A stretch of DNA of 64,000 nucleotides from Pseudonocardia kujensis (lineage in GTDB: Bacteria > Actinomycetota > Actinomycetes > Mycobacteriales > Pseudonocardiaceae), in assembly GCF_021283305.1 (NCBI RefSeq), contig NZ_JAJSOK010000005.1, positions 141,705-205,704 on the forward strand, written 5' to 3'. Below, piece by piece: positions 1 through 8,238 of this stretch. The number at the start of each line of letters is the position of its first letter. The first letter of the stretch is position 1. A model generated the notes under the pieces. The model did not search any database. It worked only from the letters and a program-made list of their open reading frames with translations, and was not told the DNA's origin. The position numbers and the translations under genes were made by a program.

Positions 1-1169
1 AGCTCGCGGCGGTCAACGCCGAGCTCGCGCGCGATGTGGTCCAGGTGCATCTCCTGGGCGAAGACGCAGTAGGGCGCGTTGACACCGCGGAAGGCGGCCG
101 TGGGAGTCGTGTTGGTGTACACGACCCGGCTCCGATAGCGGACGTTCGGGATCCGGTAGGTCGCGCCGAGGAGGACCGGCGGGATGGAGGCGCAGAACAC
201 GGTCTCGCCGCTGTAGGCGCCGTTGTCGCCGATCACCTCCCCCTCCTGTGCGAGGAGGGTGCCGTCGGCCCGGACCGCGGTGCGCAGCCGCACCACCGCG
301 TTCTCGCGCGGCGAGGCCGTGGCCAGCTCCTCAGCGCGGGTGTTGGCGACCCGGACGGGGCGGCCCGTGCGGCGGGCGAGCAGGCAGGCGAACGGCTCCA
401 GCATCGCGTCGAGCTTGCCGCCGAAGCCGCCCCCGATCGTCGAGACGATCACCCGGACCGCCGACGAGCGCACTCCGAGGAACTCCGCGACCCGGTCGCG
501 CACGAGGAACGGGTACTGAGCGGGAGAGTGCACCACGTACCGACCCTGCTCGAAGCGTCCGACGGCCACGTGCGGCTCGATGGGCGACTGGTGCTGGCGA
601 GGTGTGCTGAACTCGTCGGTGACGACGAGGTCCGCGGCGGCGAACGCGTCCTCGACGGCACCGCGCTCCAGACCGGACTCCCACGCGACGTTGCCGCCGC
701 CGGGGCCGGCGCCCGTGTAGGTGTCGCGGGCCGGATGGATCGGCCTGGCGTCGGACGCGAGCGCGTCGTCGAAGGTCAGGATCGCCGGGAGCGGATCGAT
801 CTCGAGGTCGATCGCGGCCACGGCCGCCGCGGCCTGCTCGACGGTGTCGGCGGCGACGGCCGCGACGGGCTCGCCCACGTAGCGCACCTCGTCCGCCGCC
901 ATCAGCCGTTGGTCCTTGACGACCCAACCGGACAGGTGTGGCGCGTCGGCCGCGGTGACCACGGCCCGCACCCCGGGCATGGTGGCGGCACGGGACGTGT
1001 CCAGGCGGACGATCCGCCCGGCGGGCAACGGCGACCGCAGCAACCTCGCGTGGAGCATCCCTGGCTCGACGTGGTCCATCCCGTAGACGGCCGCGCCGCG
1101 CACCTTGTCCTGGCCGTCGGAGCGGCGCACGCTGGCGCCGATGACCGGGGGCAGCTGCCGGGGACTCAT
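1..1169 (-). CDS. Xanthine dehydrogenase family molybdopterin-binding (large) subunit, 3' end outside window
   Basis: Catalytic molybdenum-cofactor subunit of a xanthine-dehydrogenase/aldehyde-oxidase family hydroxylase. About 389 N-terminal residues are visible and the gene runs off the left edge. It starts at ATG 1169 (MSPRQLPPVIGASVRRSDGQ) with the typical N-terminal hammerhead domain (DKVRGAAVYGMD, LLRSPLPAGRI), then GGGFGGKLDA of the Moco domain and an FRGVNAP stretch. The AYxCSFR loop of true CO dehydrogenase is not seen, so this is a hydroxylase of organic substrates. ATGA overlap with the [2Fe-2S] gene shows an operon read leftwards with the FAD subunit. Substrate cannot be read from sequence; the neighbours suggest an N-heterocycle. 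Confidence 0.9.
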   Translation of the reverse strand, partial: MSPRQLPPVIGASVRRSDGQDKVRGAAVYGMDHVEPGMLHARLLRSPLPAGRIVRLDTSRAATMPGVRAVVTAADAPHLSGWVVKDQRLMAADEVRYVGEPVAAVAADTVEQAAAAVAAIDLEIDPLPAILTFDDALASDARPIHPARDTYTGAGPGGGNVAWESGLERGAVEDAFAAADLVVTDEFSTPRQHQSPIEPHVAVGRFEQGRYVVHSPAQYPFLVRDRVAEFLGVRSSAVRVIVSTIGGGFGGKLDAMLEPFACLLARRTGRPVRVANTRAEELATASPRENAVVRLRTAVRADGTLLAQEGEVIGDNGAYSGETVFCASIPPVLLGATYRIPNVRYRSRVVYTNTTPTAAFRGVNAPYCVFAQEMHLDHIARELGVDRRE

Positions 1170-1633
1170 CGCTCCTCCCCCCTCCCGACGGCCACCGCCG
1201 CCTCGACGATCTTGTGGTATCCGGTGCAGCGGCAGAGGTTGCCGACGAGGGCGTCGCATATCTGGTCCGGGGTAGGACGCAGTGTCCGCTCGAGCAACGC
1301 GGTCAGCGTCATCACGACCCCCGGGATGCAGGCCCCGCACTGCACGCCGCCGTGCTCGAGGAGGGCGTCCTGCACGGGGGTCAGCGGCCCGTCGGGAGCG
1401 GCGAGCCCCTCCACCGTGCGCACGTGCCTGGATTGTGCCAGCGCGACGGGGTAGAGGCAGGAAGCCACGGGCACGTCATCGACGAGGACCGTGCACGCGC
1501 CGCAGCGTCCCTCTCCGCAACCGGGCTTGGCGCCCCGCAGGCCCAGCTCGTCGCGCAACACCTCGAGCAGCCCCGTCATCGCGGCCGAGCCGATCTCGAC
1601 GGGGTGTCCGTTGATGTGGAACGAGTACGTCAT
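1166..1633 (-). CDS. [2Fe-2S]-binding subunit of xanthine dehydrogenase family enzyme
   Basis: Small iron-sulfur subunit (155 aa) that passes electrons from the molybdenum centre to FAD. It starts at MTYSFHINGHPVEIG, preferred over an upstream ATG because it overlaps the FAD-subunit stop as ATGA. The plant-type ferredoxin cluster motif CGEGRCGACTVLVD lies near residues 45-60. The second cluster is formed by GVQCGACIPG near residue 100 and NLCRCTGY near 137. Length matches CoxS/XdhC proteins. Middle gene of the leftward three-gene set. Confidence 0.93.
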   Translation of the reverse strand: MTYSFHINGHPVEIGSAAMTGLLEVLRDELGLRGAKPGCGEGRCGACTVLVDDVPVASCLYPVALAQSRHVRTVEGLAAPDGPLTPVQDALLEHGGVQCGACIPGVVMTLTALLERTLRPTPDQICDALVGNLCRCTGYHKIVEAAVAVGRGEER

Positions 1634-2568
1634 CGGGGCTCCCCCTCGTCGGTCGCGGTCCACGCCGGGCCCGTCGTGGACGTCGCCTGCGCGCAGGCCC
1701 GCTCCAGCAGGGCGGGCAGGACCGCGCGGCGGTACCAGCCCGGCGCGAGCCGGTCGTCCCGGGCGTCCACTGCCGCAGCGGCCGCGCTACCGGCCTCCCG
1801 TGCGCTCGTACCGTCGAGCGGGCGGCCGACCAGCACCGCCGCCGCCTCGGGGATCAGCCGCGGAACCGGCTCGAGGGCGCCGACCGCGACACGTGCCGAC
1901 CGCACGGTGCCGTCCGGGTCGACGTCGACGCTGACGGCCACGTTCACCACGGCGTACTCGCCCGCGCCGCGGACCGTGAGTCGCCCGAAGCCGGCGAACC
2001 GGTCCGGCGGGGTGGGGACCGCGACCCCGGCGAGGATCTCCCCCGCGGGGCGGCCCGCCTCGCCCAGGAAGTCGGCGACGGGGCGGTCGGCACGCCCGTC
2101 GGGGTAGCCGAGCTGCAGTCGGGCGCCGGCGGCGAGCAACGCGGGTACCAGGTCGGCCTGCCGGAAGCCGACGCGCGCGGCGGCGATGTTCCCGCCGAGC
2201 GTGGCGACGTTGCGAACCTGTGGGAACGCGGACAGGCGGGCCGCCGCTGCCAGCCCGGCGAGCGCGGCGGGCACGCTCGTACCGTCGGCCAGCTCCGCGA
2301 CGAGCTCGGTGTGGGTGAGGCCCGCCCCGAGCTGCGCCTGCGAGGAGGTGGGCCGCACGTCGAGCTCGCGCAGGCCGGGCAGCCCGGCCACCGGAACGTA
2401 CACCCGGTGCCAGGGCTCGGACCTCAACGGGCGGCGCATGATCCACGTGCCGCCCGCCAGCGCCGCGCCGTCGGGCCCGAGCTCGGCCAGGACCTGGCTC
2501 GCCTCCTCCAGGCTGCTGACGGCGCGGACCTCGGGTGCGGCCGTCGAGGTGGGCGCGGCCGATGTCAT
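1630..2568 (-). CDS. FAD-binding subunit of xanthine dehydrogenase family enzyme
   Basis: Medium subunit (312 aa) carrying FAD. Recognisable PCMH-type FAD-binding features are ALAGGTWIMRR near residue 38 and VRNVATLGGNIAAARV near residue 125, where CoxM/XdhB proteins carry a GGxxxN-type loop. Its stop overlaps the [2Fe-2S] gene start (ATGA), so order in transcription is FAD, FeS, Mo. It lies 46 nt downstream of the DUF917 gene on the same strand and is probably co-transcribed with it. Confidence 0.9.
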   Translation of the reverse strand: MTSAAPTSTAAPEVRAVSSLEEASQVLAELGPDGAALAGGTWIMRRPLRSEPWHRVYVPVAGLPGLRELDVRPTSSQAQLGAGLTHTELVAELADGTSVPAALAGLAAAARLSAFPQVRNVATLGGNIAAARVGFRQADLVPALLAAGARLQLGYPDGRADRPVADFLGEAGRPAGEILAGVAVPTPPDRFAGFGRLTVRGAGEYAVVNVAVSVDVDPDGTVRSARVAVGALEPVPRLIPEAAAVLVGRPLDGTSAREAGSAAAAAVDARDDRLAPGWYRRAVLPALLERACAQATSTTGPAWTATDEGEPR

Positions 2569-2614
2569 GACTGCTCCCGGACGTGTGGTGGAGGGACGGG
2601 ACGGCGCGCAGGGG

Positions 2615-3751
2615 TCACGAGAGCACCGTGACCTGCGGTTTCTCGATCTGTTCGACGGGCACGAACTCCTCGTCGAGCCCGAAGGCGGCGGGCCCGAACG
2701 TGGCCAGCGCCTCGGGGGTGCGCATCAACTCCGGGGTCGCGATGGCGAACACGGTGACCCGATGGCCGTACCGCAGCGTCTCGGACGTGATCGGCTCCCC
2801 GGTCTCGAGGTGCAGGACAGTGATCAGGTCGGGCACGAGCGCGACGACGCGGTCGTCGACCGTGGCGACCAGGAACTCGTTCTGGAAGGTGATCCGGCAG
2901 ACCGCGTCGGAGTCGAAGGCCTGGACGCGCGCCGCGCCACGGGTGAAGCCCTCCGTCGTGTGCCGCTCCACATCGACGACCTTCCCGGTGAACAGCACCT
3001 CGCCGTGCCGGTACAGGGTGTCGGCAAGTGCCTCGCGGAGGGCCGCGGTGGGCTCGCGGTGGGTCTCGCGCGCCTCCCGGAGCGTGGCCCCGAGACGCAG
3101 GGCCAACGACAGCGTCCGCGGGATGGCGGTCCGCTGCACAGTCGGCCCGTCCATCGCATACTCGGCGATGTAGGCGACCCCACCGAGGCGGACCGCCAGG
3201 CCGCGCGCCATCCACTCCATGCGACGGTTGTCCGCCCCGGCGTCGACGACCGCGGTACTGCCGCGTTCGTCGGCCATGGCGAGCGGGGAGCCGTTGACCC
3301 CGTAGACGGCGAACGTCTCCATCTGCAGCTCGGGGAAGGCACGGCCCATGCCATCGGCGTCGACCACGGGCAGGCCGCGCTGCGCGGCGACCAGGAGCGG
3401 GATCGTGGAGTTGATCCCCCCGCACTCGATCGGCATCGTCGCGGTCGCCCGTCGGCCCAGCCGGGCCTCGAGGGCGGCCAGCGCGGCTGCTGGTTCGTCC
3501 CCGCTCGGCAGGCGTTCCACCAGCACACTCGGTGCGCCCATCATGGCAGTCGGGATGACGAAGTCGTCCTCGGTGAGCTCGTCGGGGTCGAGCACGGTGA
3601 TCGTGGCCGGCTCACCGTCGTCGCCCCTGCGGCGCAGCGCATGCGCGACGAGCGTGCGCCCGATCGTCGGGTCGCCGCCGCCGCCGGTGCCGAGCAGCGC
3701 GGCGCCGCGCACGAGGTCGGGCAGGTCGGACAGCTCGAGCTGGAAGCTCAC
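2615..3751 (-). CDS. DUF917 family protein
   Basis: 378-aa protein of the DUF917 family, which usually sits beside HyuA-type hydantoinase genes. I recall its N-terminal Pfam domain being renamed after S-methyl-thiohydantoin desulfurase, so a role in opening or de-substituting hydantoin-like rings is plausible but not proved here. The N-terminal GTGGGGDPTIGR motif is shared with the paralogue at 7171. Other shared blocks are MMGAPSVLVE, PIECGGIN, DGMGRAFPELQM and FQNEFLVA. Its start overlaps the stop of the HyuA-like gene (ATGA), indicating coupled translation and probably a two-protein enzyme. Confidence 0.88.
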   Translation of the reverse strand: MSFQLELSDLPDLVRGAALLGTGGGGDPTIGRTLVAHALRRRGDDGEPATITVLDPDELTEDDFVIPTAMMGAPSVLVERLPSGDEPAAALAALEARLGRRATATMPIECGGINSTIPLLVAAQRGLPVVDADGMGRAFPELQMETFAVYGVNGSPLAMADERGSTAVVDAGADNRRMEWMARGLAVRLGGVAYIAEYAMDGPTVQRTAIPRTLSLALRLGATLREARETHREPTAALREALADTLYRHGEVLFTGKVVDVERHTTEGFTRGAARVQAFDSDAVCRITFQNEFLVATVDDRVVALVPDLITVLHLETGEPITSETLRYGHRVTVFAIATPELMRTPEALATFGPAAFGLDEEFVPVEQIEKPQVTVLS

Positions 3752-5310
3752 CGGTCACCTGCCGTGTCGAGGACCAGGTCGCCGACCGCGCGCACCCGGA
3801 TCCGGGTGGCGTTGCCGGGTAGGTAGGCGATCGGCACCTCGTCGACCTCCACGATCTGCACGCTGTGCGGGGCCGCACCGGCCGCGACGACCCGGTCGGT
3901 GGCCTCCTGCTTCGCAGAGTCGAGGACCGCGTCGCGACGGCCGGGCTCCACGGCGAAGATGCGGTCGACCTCGCCGCCCACCTGAGCGATGGCGGCGCCG
4001 ATCGCGTTCGCGACGGCGAAGTGGTCGGGCCGGTGCACGGACTCGGCGCCGGGCAGCCGGTCGGGCAGCAGGATGCTGCCGCCCCCGACGAGCACGACCG
4101 GCAGCGGTGCCGGCGACGTGCGCATCCGCTCGACGAGTCCGGCCACCTCGGTCGCCATCAACTCCAGTCCGGCCCGCACGACCCGCCGGTCCAGCGAGCG
4201 CACCGGCGCCGGGTCGCCCACCTCGGCGAGCCCGCCGGCCACGGCCAGGTCGGTGGCGGTCACCGTGTCCCCGCCGAAGACGAGCGCCTGTTCGCGCAGG
4301 CGGTAGCCCACGCTGTCGGGGCCGACGGTGACCTCCCCGTCACGCTCACGAATCCGGCTGCCACCGCCGATCCCGACCGAGAGCACGTCGGGCATGCGGA
4401 AGTTCGTGCGAACCCCGCTGACGCTGACCTCGGCGGTGGCCTCGCGCGGAAAGCCGCCGGCGACGATACCCACGTCGCTGGTGGTGCCCCCGACGTCGAC
4501 GACCGCGCAGGTCTCGAGGCCGGAGAGGAACGCGGCACCCCGCATCGAGTTGGTCGGGCCGGACGCGAACGTCGCGACGGGATAACGCCGCGCGTGGTCG
4601 ATGTCCATGAGTGTGCCGTCGTTCTGGCTCAGGTAGAGCGGTGCGGTCAGCCCGAATTCGCGCAGGGTCTGCGTCAGACCCCTGCACACGTGGTCGGCCA
4701 GCTCCCGCAGGCAGGCGTTGACGATCGTCGCGTTCTCCCGCTCCAGCAGTCCCATCCGCCCGATCTCGTGCGAGAGGCTGACGTGCAGGTGCGGCAGCAC
4801 CTCGGTCAGGGTGGCAGCCGCCTCGCGTTCCAGCTCGGCGTTGACGGGGCTGAACACCGACGTGATCCCGACCGAGCGAATCCCGCGCACCGCCATGTCC
4901 TCGGCGGCGCGCCGAAGCTCGTCGTGGTGCAGGGGCGCGATCAGCCGGCCGTCGAACTCGTGGCCGCCGTGGCACAGGTACGGCTGGGCCCGCGCGGCCT
5001 TGAGCAGCGGGTCCGGCCAGTCGACGAGCGGCGGCACGCCGCGGGTTGCGGGCAGCCCCAGGCGCAGCGCCGCCGTCGGGGCGAGCCGGTCGGCCTCGAC
5101 GATCGCGTTGATGAAGTGCGTCGTGCCGACCATGACGGCGGTGACCGCCGCGGGGTCGAACGCGCGGCGCCGCTGCAGCGCGTCGAGCGCGTCGACGATC
5201 CCGCTGGTGACGTCCTGGGTGGTGGCCGCCTTCGTGTCGGCGAGCACGAGCTGGCCGTCCAGCAGAACCGCGTCGGTGTTCGTGCCGCCGACGTCGATCC
5301 CGATTCGCAT
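3748..5310 (-). CDS. Hydantoinase/oxoprolinase (HyuA) family protein
   Basis: 520-aa HyuA-type protein, an ASKHA-fold ATP-dependent cyclic-amide hydrolase subunit. The N-terminal phosphate loop GIDVGGTNTDAVLLDG, GTTHFINAI near residue 95 and the second nucleotide loop CAVVDVGGTTSDVGIV are present. A GGGSILLPDRLPG segment occurs near the C terminus. ATG at 5310 is chosen over an upstream GTG at 5322 because GAGGGG lies six bases before it. It is shorter than full HyuA plus HyuB oxoprolinases and has no HyuB partner; DUF917 takes that place. First gene of the leftward catabolic operon, 145 nt after the PucR gene on the same strand. Confidence 0.9.
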   Translation of the reverse strand: MRIGIDVGGTNTDAVLLDGQLVLADTKAATTQDVTSGIVDALDALQRRRAFDPAAVTAVMVGTTHFINAIVEADRLAPTAALRLGLPATRGVPPLVDWPDPLLKAARAQPYLCHGGHEFDGRLIAPLHHDELRRAAEDMAVRGIRSVGITSVFSPVNAELEREAAATLTEVLPHLHVSLSHEIGRMGLLERENATIVNACLRELADHVCRGLTQTLREFGLTAPLYLSQNDGTLMDIDHARRYPVATFASGPTNSMRGAAFLSGLETCAVVDVGGTTSDVGIVAGGFPREATAEVSVSGVRTNFRMPDVLSVGIGGGSRIRERDGEVTVGPDSVGYRLREQALVFGGDTVTATDLAVAGGLAEVGDPAPVRSLDRRVVRAGLELMATEVAGLVERMRTSPAPLPVVLVGGGSILLPDRLPGAESVHRPDHFAVANAIGAAIAQVGGEVDRIFAVEPGRRDAVLDSAKQEATDRVVAAGAAPHSVQIVEVDEVPIAYLPGNATRIRVRAVGDLVLDTAGDR

Positions 5311-5455
5311 GGGCCCCCTCACGTCGAGGAATCTGATCTCCGGGGAACGCTACGAGCGGCCGCACCGCCCGTCACTGGTCGCGGCGCCGGGGTTTCGGCT
5401 CGACCTTGTGCAGACGGCACGAAGAGGGCGACGGGACGAACCGGAGCGCGCGGTA

Positions 5456-7012
5456 CTAGGCACCCGGTCGCCCGGCCCGGGAGGCAGCCGGCTGGCGCCC
5501 GGCCCGGGTGACGCCGGGCATCGACTGCGCATAGCAGGCCAAGTAGAGGGCCAGGAACTGGTGCGGGTCCTCGAGGTCCACCTCCAGCACCTCGAGCACC
5601 CGGTTGATGCGGTAGGCAACGGTGTTGCGATGCAGATAGAGCTGCTGCGCCGTGCGGGTCACCGAGCGGTTTGTCTCCAGGTAGACACGCAGTGTGGTGC
5701 TGTACTCCTTCTGCTTGCTCGGCCCCAGTGCCGCGAGCGGGGCCAGCAGGTCGTCGATGCTCTCCCGCACCGATCGCGACGAGTACCACTCGACGAGCAG
5801 GCGGCTGAGGCCGGGCGCGTCGAAGAAGACCGGCTCGTCCACGACGCCGCGCAGCCGGGCGCTCTGCAGCGCCGCCTCGGCCTCCGCCTTCGAGGCCCGC
5901 AGACCCTCCACCCCCTCGTGGGTGCCGCCGACGCCGCACAGCACCTCGACCCCCGGGATGGCCTCCACGATGCGGTCCAGCACCGTCTGCATGCTCGACC
6001 GCAGCTCCCGCAACTGCGTGGCCCCCCGGGGGTGCGTGTTGCTGCGCAGCAGGATCACGCCTCCGGACCGGGGGGCCACGGTCCAGCAGCCGCCTTCCCG
6101 GACCGCCACCTGCGAGGCGACGCGGGCCAACGTCTGGGCGTAGTGGTACGCCGTCACCTGATCGTCCCCGGCGAGCGCGAGGAGGTTGCCGAACTCCAGG
6201 TCGACGACCTGGTTCCAGGTTTCGACCCGCAAGCCCATGGCACCAGCCCGGCGCACCAGCGGGGCGAGGTCCTCCTGGCCACCGTCCAGGAGCTGGTTGA
6301 GCACGTCGCTCGCCGAGAGCATCGACAGCTGCTCGGCGCGCTCGGTCTGCACCGCCCGTCTCGTGATGGCGGCGGCGAGCCGCCACGCCAGCAACCGGGC
6401 CAGCGAGTCCTCCGCCCCGCCGGTGGCCCGGCGCTGCAGCCAGGGACCGTCGGGGTCGGTGGAGACCGCGGGCACACCGCTCAGCTGCAGGTCCCGCTCC
6501 CCCAAGCGCAGCCCAGCCAGCTCTGCGGCACCGCTGCGCCGCAGCAGGTCCTCGTCCCCGACACCCTCGGCCTCCAGCCGGTCGACCTCCCGGCACACCC
6601 GGTCCACCCGCTCCAGCAGGCTGGGAAGCCGCCGGTCGAGCATCCGGACGATCGTGGTGAGCAGATCGGTCACGTCCGTGGGCACCGTCATCCGCACCAA
6701 CGCCAGATCCTCGCGGCGGGCCAGCGCCAGCGCACTCAGCGACGGCCGGGCCGCGGTGTCCTGCAGGACGAGCCCGGCGACCGGGCCCAGCTGCCGCAGG
6801 ACCACGTCGAGCTTGTACCCGTGGGCCTCGCGCGACGCGGTGCGCGTGAGCACGACAAGCGCGTGAGCCGGGCACTCCCCGACGTCGCGCACGTCCTCCG
6901 CCAGCCAGACCGTCCGCACCTCCCGGTCCACCGACCCGACCAGCAGCTCGGCCTGCCCCTGGCGGCGCAGCTCCAGCTCGGCTAGTACGTCGTCGACGGT
7001 CAGCCGGTCCAT
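5456..7012 (-). CDS. PucR family transcriptional regulator
   Basis: 518-aa regulator. An N-terminal PucR-type sensory region covers roughly residues 1-120 (MDRLTVDDVLAELELRRQGQ). A central GGDEF-like region follows. The C-terminal PucR-type helix-turn-helix is at about 440-500, with NRSVTRTAQQLYLHRNTVAYR. PucR regulators respond to purine or allantoin-type nitrogen compounds and lie beside their targets. Here the gene heads the leftward set, and the 158-nt gap on its 5' side separates it from the divergent DUF917 gene, so it probably controls both arms. The ligand cannot be inferred from sequence. Confidence 0.9.
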   Translation of the reverse strand: MDRLTVDDVLAELELRRQGQAELLVGSVDREVRTVWLAEDVRDVGECPAHALVVLTRTASREAHGYKLDVVLRQLGPVAGLVLQDTAARPSLSALALARREDLALVRMTVPTDVTDLLTTIVRMLDRRLPSLLERVDRVCREVDRLEAEGVGDEDLLRRSGAAELAGLRLGERDLQLSGVPAVSTDPDGPWLQRRATGGAEDSLARLLAWRLAAAITRRAVQTERAEQLSMLSASDVLNQLLDGGQEDLAPLVRRAGAMGLRVETWNQVVDLEFGNLLALAGDDQVTAYHYAQTLARVASQVAVREGGCWTVAPRSGGVILLRSNTHPRGATQLRELRSSMQTVLDRIVEAIPGVEVLCGVGGTHEGVEGLRASKAEAEAALQSARLRGVVDEPVFFDAPGLSRLLVEWYSSRSVRESIDDLLAPLAALGPSKQKEYSTTLRVYLETNRSVTRTAQQLYLHRNTVAYRINRVLEVLEVDLEDPHQFLALYLACYAQSMPGVTRAGRQPAASRAGRPGA

Positions 7013-7170
7013 CGCGCTATCTCACCCTGTGCCGGTGCACCAATCAACCGTCCGGACTTATGCACGTCGACCCACGCGCGTGCCGATCCGACACACTACG
7101 GTCGACGGCGCCCGGGTCCCGCCGGGTGGAGCCGTCGGCCGGGTGGACGCGGCGGGAGCGGAGGCCGCGG
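7013..7170. promoter_or_regulatory. Divergent intergenic region between pucR-type gene and DUF917/HyuA operon
   Basis: 158-nt spacer that must carry promoters for both directions. A perfect 10-bp palindrome CACGCGCGTG occupies 7073-7082 near its middle and is a candidate operator for the PucR-type regulator. No convincing -35/-10 pair was found. Role is inferred from position only. Confidence 0.4.
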
Positions 7171-8238
7171 ATGCAGATCGACCTGGGCAACCTCGCTGCG
7201 CTGGCGCTGGGGTGCACGGTCTCGGCCGGCGGCGGTGGCGGCGATCCGCGGATCGGCGAGCTCATGGCGGCCGAGGCGATCGAGCGGTGCGGCCCGGTCG
7301 AGGTCCGTCCCCTGAGCTCGTTCGGGGAGGCGGAGGTCATCATGCCGTGCGGGATGATCGGTGCCCCCACCGTCATGATGGAGAAGATCCCGCACGGCGC
7401 CGAGGGCCGGATCATCCGCGAGACCTACGAGAAACAGTTCGGCCTGCCCGTCGCGGCGCTGATGCCTTTCGAGCTCGGGGGGCTCAACGGCGTCCTGCCC
7501 GTTGCGTGGGCCGCGCACGCGGGGCTGCCCCTGCTCGACGGGGACCTGATGGGACGGGCCTTCCCGGAACTGCACATGCTCACCCCGCACCTGTCCGGGA
7601 TGTCGGGGTCGCCCGCCGTCATCACCGACGAGCGCAGGCAGACCATCGTGTTCGACGCGCGTGACAACGTCTGGCTGGAGAAGCTCGTGCGCAACTGCGT
7701 CGCCGCGCTGGGCGGGTCGGCCTGTGGCGGGCTGTACACCATGACCGCGGCCGAGGCGGCCGGGCCGGTCATCGAGGGGACTGTGACCCGCGCATTGGGG
7801 ATCGGGGAGGCCCTGCGTCGTGACGGGGAGGACCGGGTGGCCGCGGTCGCCCGCGTGACCCCCCTGGCCCGCCTCGGCCAGGGCAAGATCATCGACATCG
7901 AGCGGCGCGCCACCGGCAGGTTCGTCCAGGGCTCGACGCTTATCGAGGGCCACGGCGTGGACGCGGGCAGGCTGTTCCGCCTCGAGTTCCAGAACGAGAA
8001 CCTCGTGCTGCTGGAGGACGGTGCGCCGCTCGCGACGGTGCCGGACGTGATCACGCTCCTCAACGCGCACACCGGCCACGGGCTGGTGACCGAGGAGACC
8101 CGCTACGGCCAGCGCGTGGAGATCGTGGTGTTCCCGGCCCCGGCCGCGTGGACGTCCGCGGCGGGGCTGGCGGCCGTCGGGCCCCGGGCATTCGGCTACG
8201 ACTTCGACTTCGTCCCGGTGCAGGTATCCGGTGGCTGA
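7171..8238 (+). CDS. DUF917 family protein (second copy)
   Basis: 355-aa paralogue of the protein at 2615-3751. It has the same N-terminal glycine motif (AGGGGGDPRIGELM), CGMIGAPTVMMEKI, PFELGGLNG, DLMGRAFPELHM and FQNENLVL. The start is ATG 7171 (MQIDLGNLAAL), since the upstream in-frame codons are Arg-rich and unlike the family. It overlaps the HyuA-like gene by 8 nt, so the two are translationally coupled as in the left module. The similarity is family-level rather than near identity, suggesting different substrates or subunit roles. Confidence 0.88.
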   Translation: MQIDLGNLAALALGCTVSAGGGGGDPRIGELMAAEAIERCGPVEVRPLSSFGEAEVIMPCGMIGAPTVMMEKIPHGAEGRIIRETYEKQFGLPVAALMPFELGGLNGVLPVAWAAHAGLPLLDGDLMGRAFPELHMLTPHLSGMSGSPAVITDERRQTIVFDARDNVWLEKLVRNCVAALGGSACGGLYTMTAAEAAGPVIEGTVTRALGIGEALRRDGEDRVAAVARVTPLARLGQGKIIDIERRATGRFVQGSTLIEGHGVDAGRLFRLEFQNENLVLLEDGAPLATVPDVITLLNAHTGHGLVTEETRYGQRVEIVVFPAPAAWTSAAGLAAVGPRAFGYDFDFVPVQVSGG

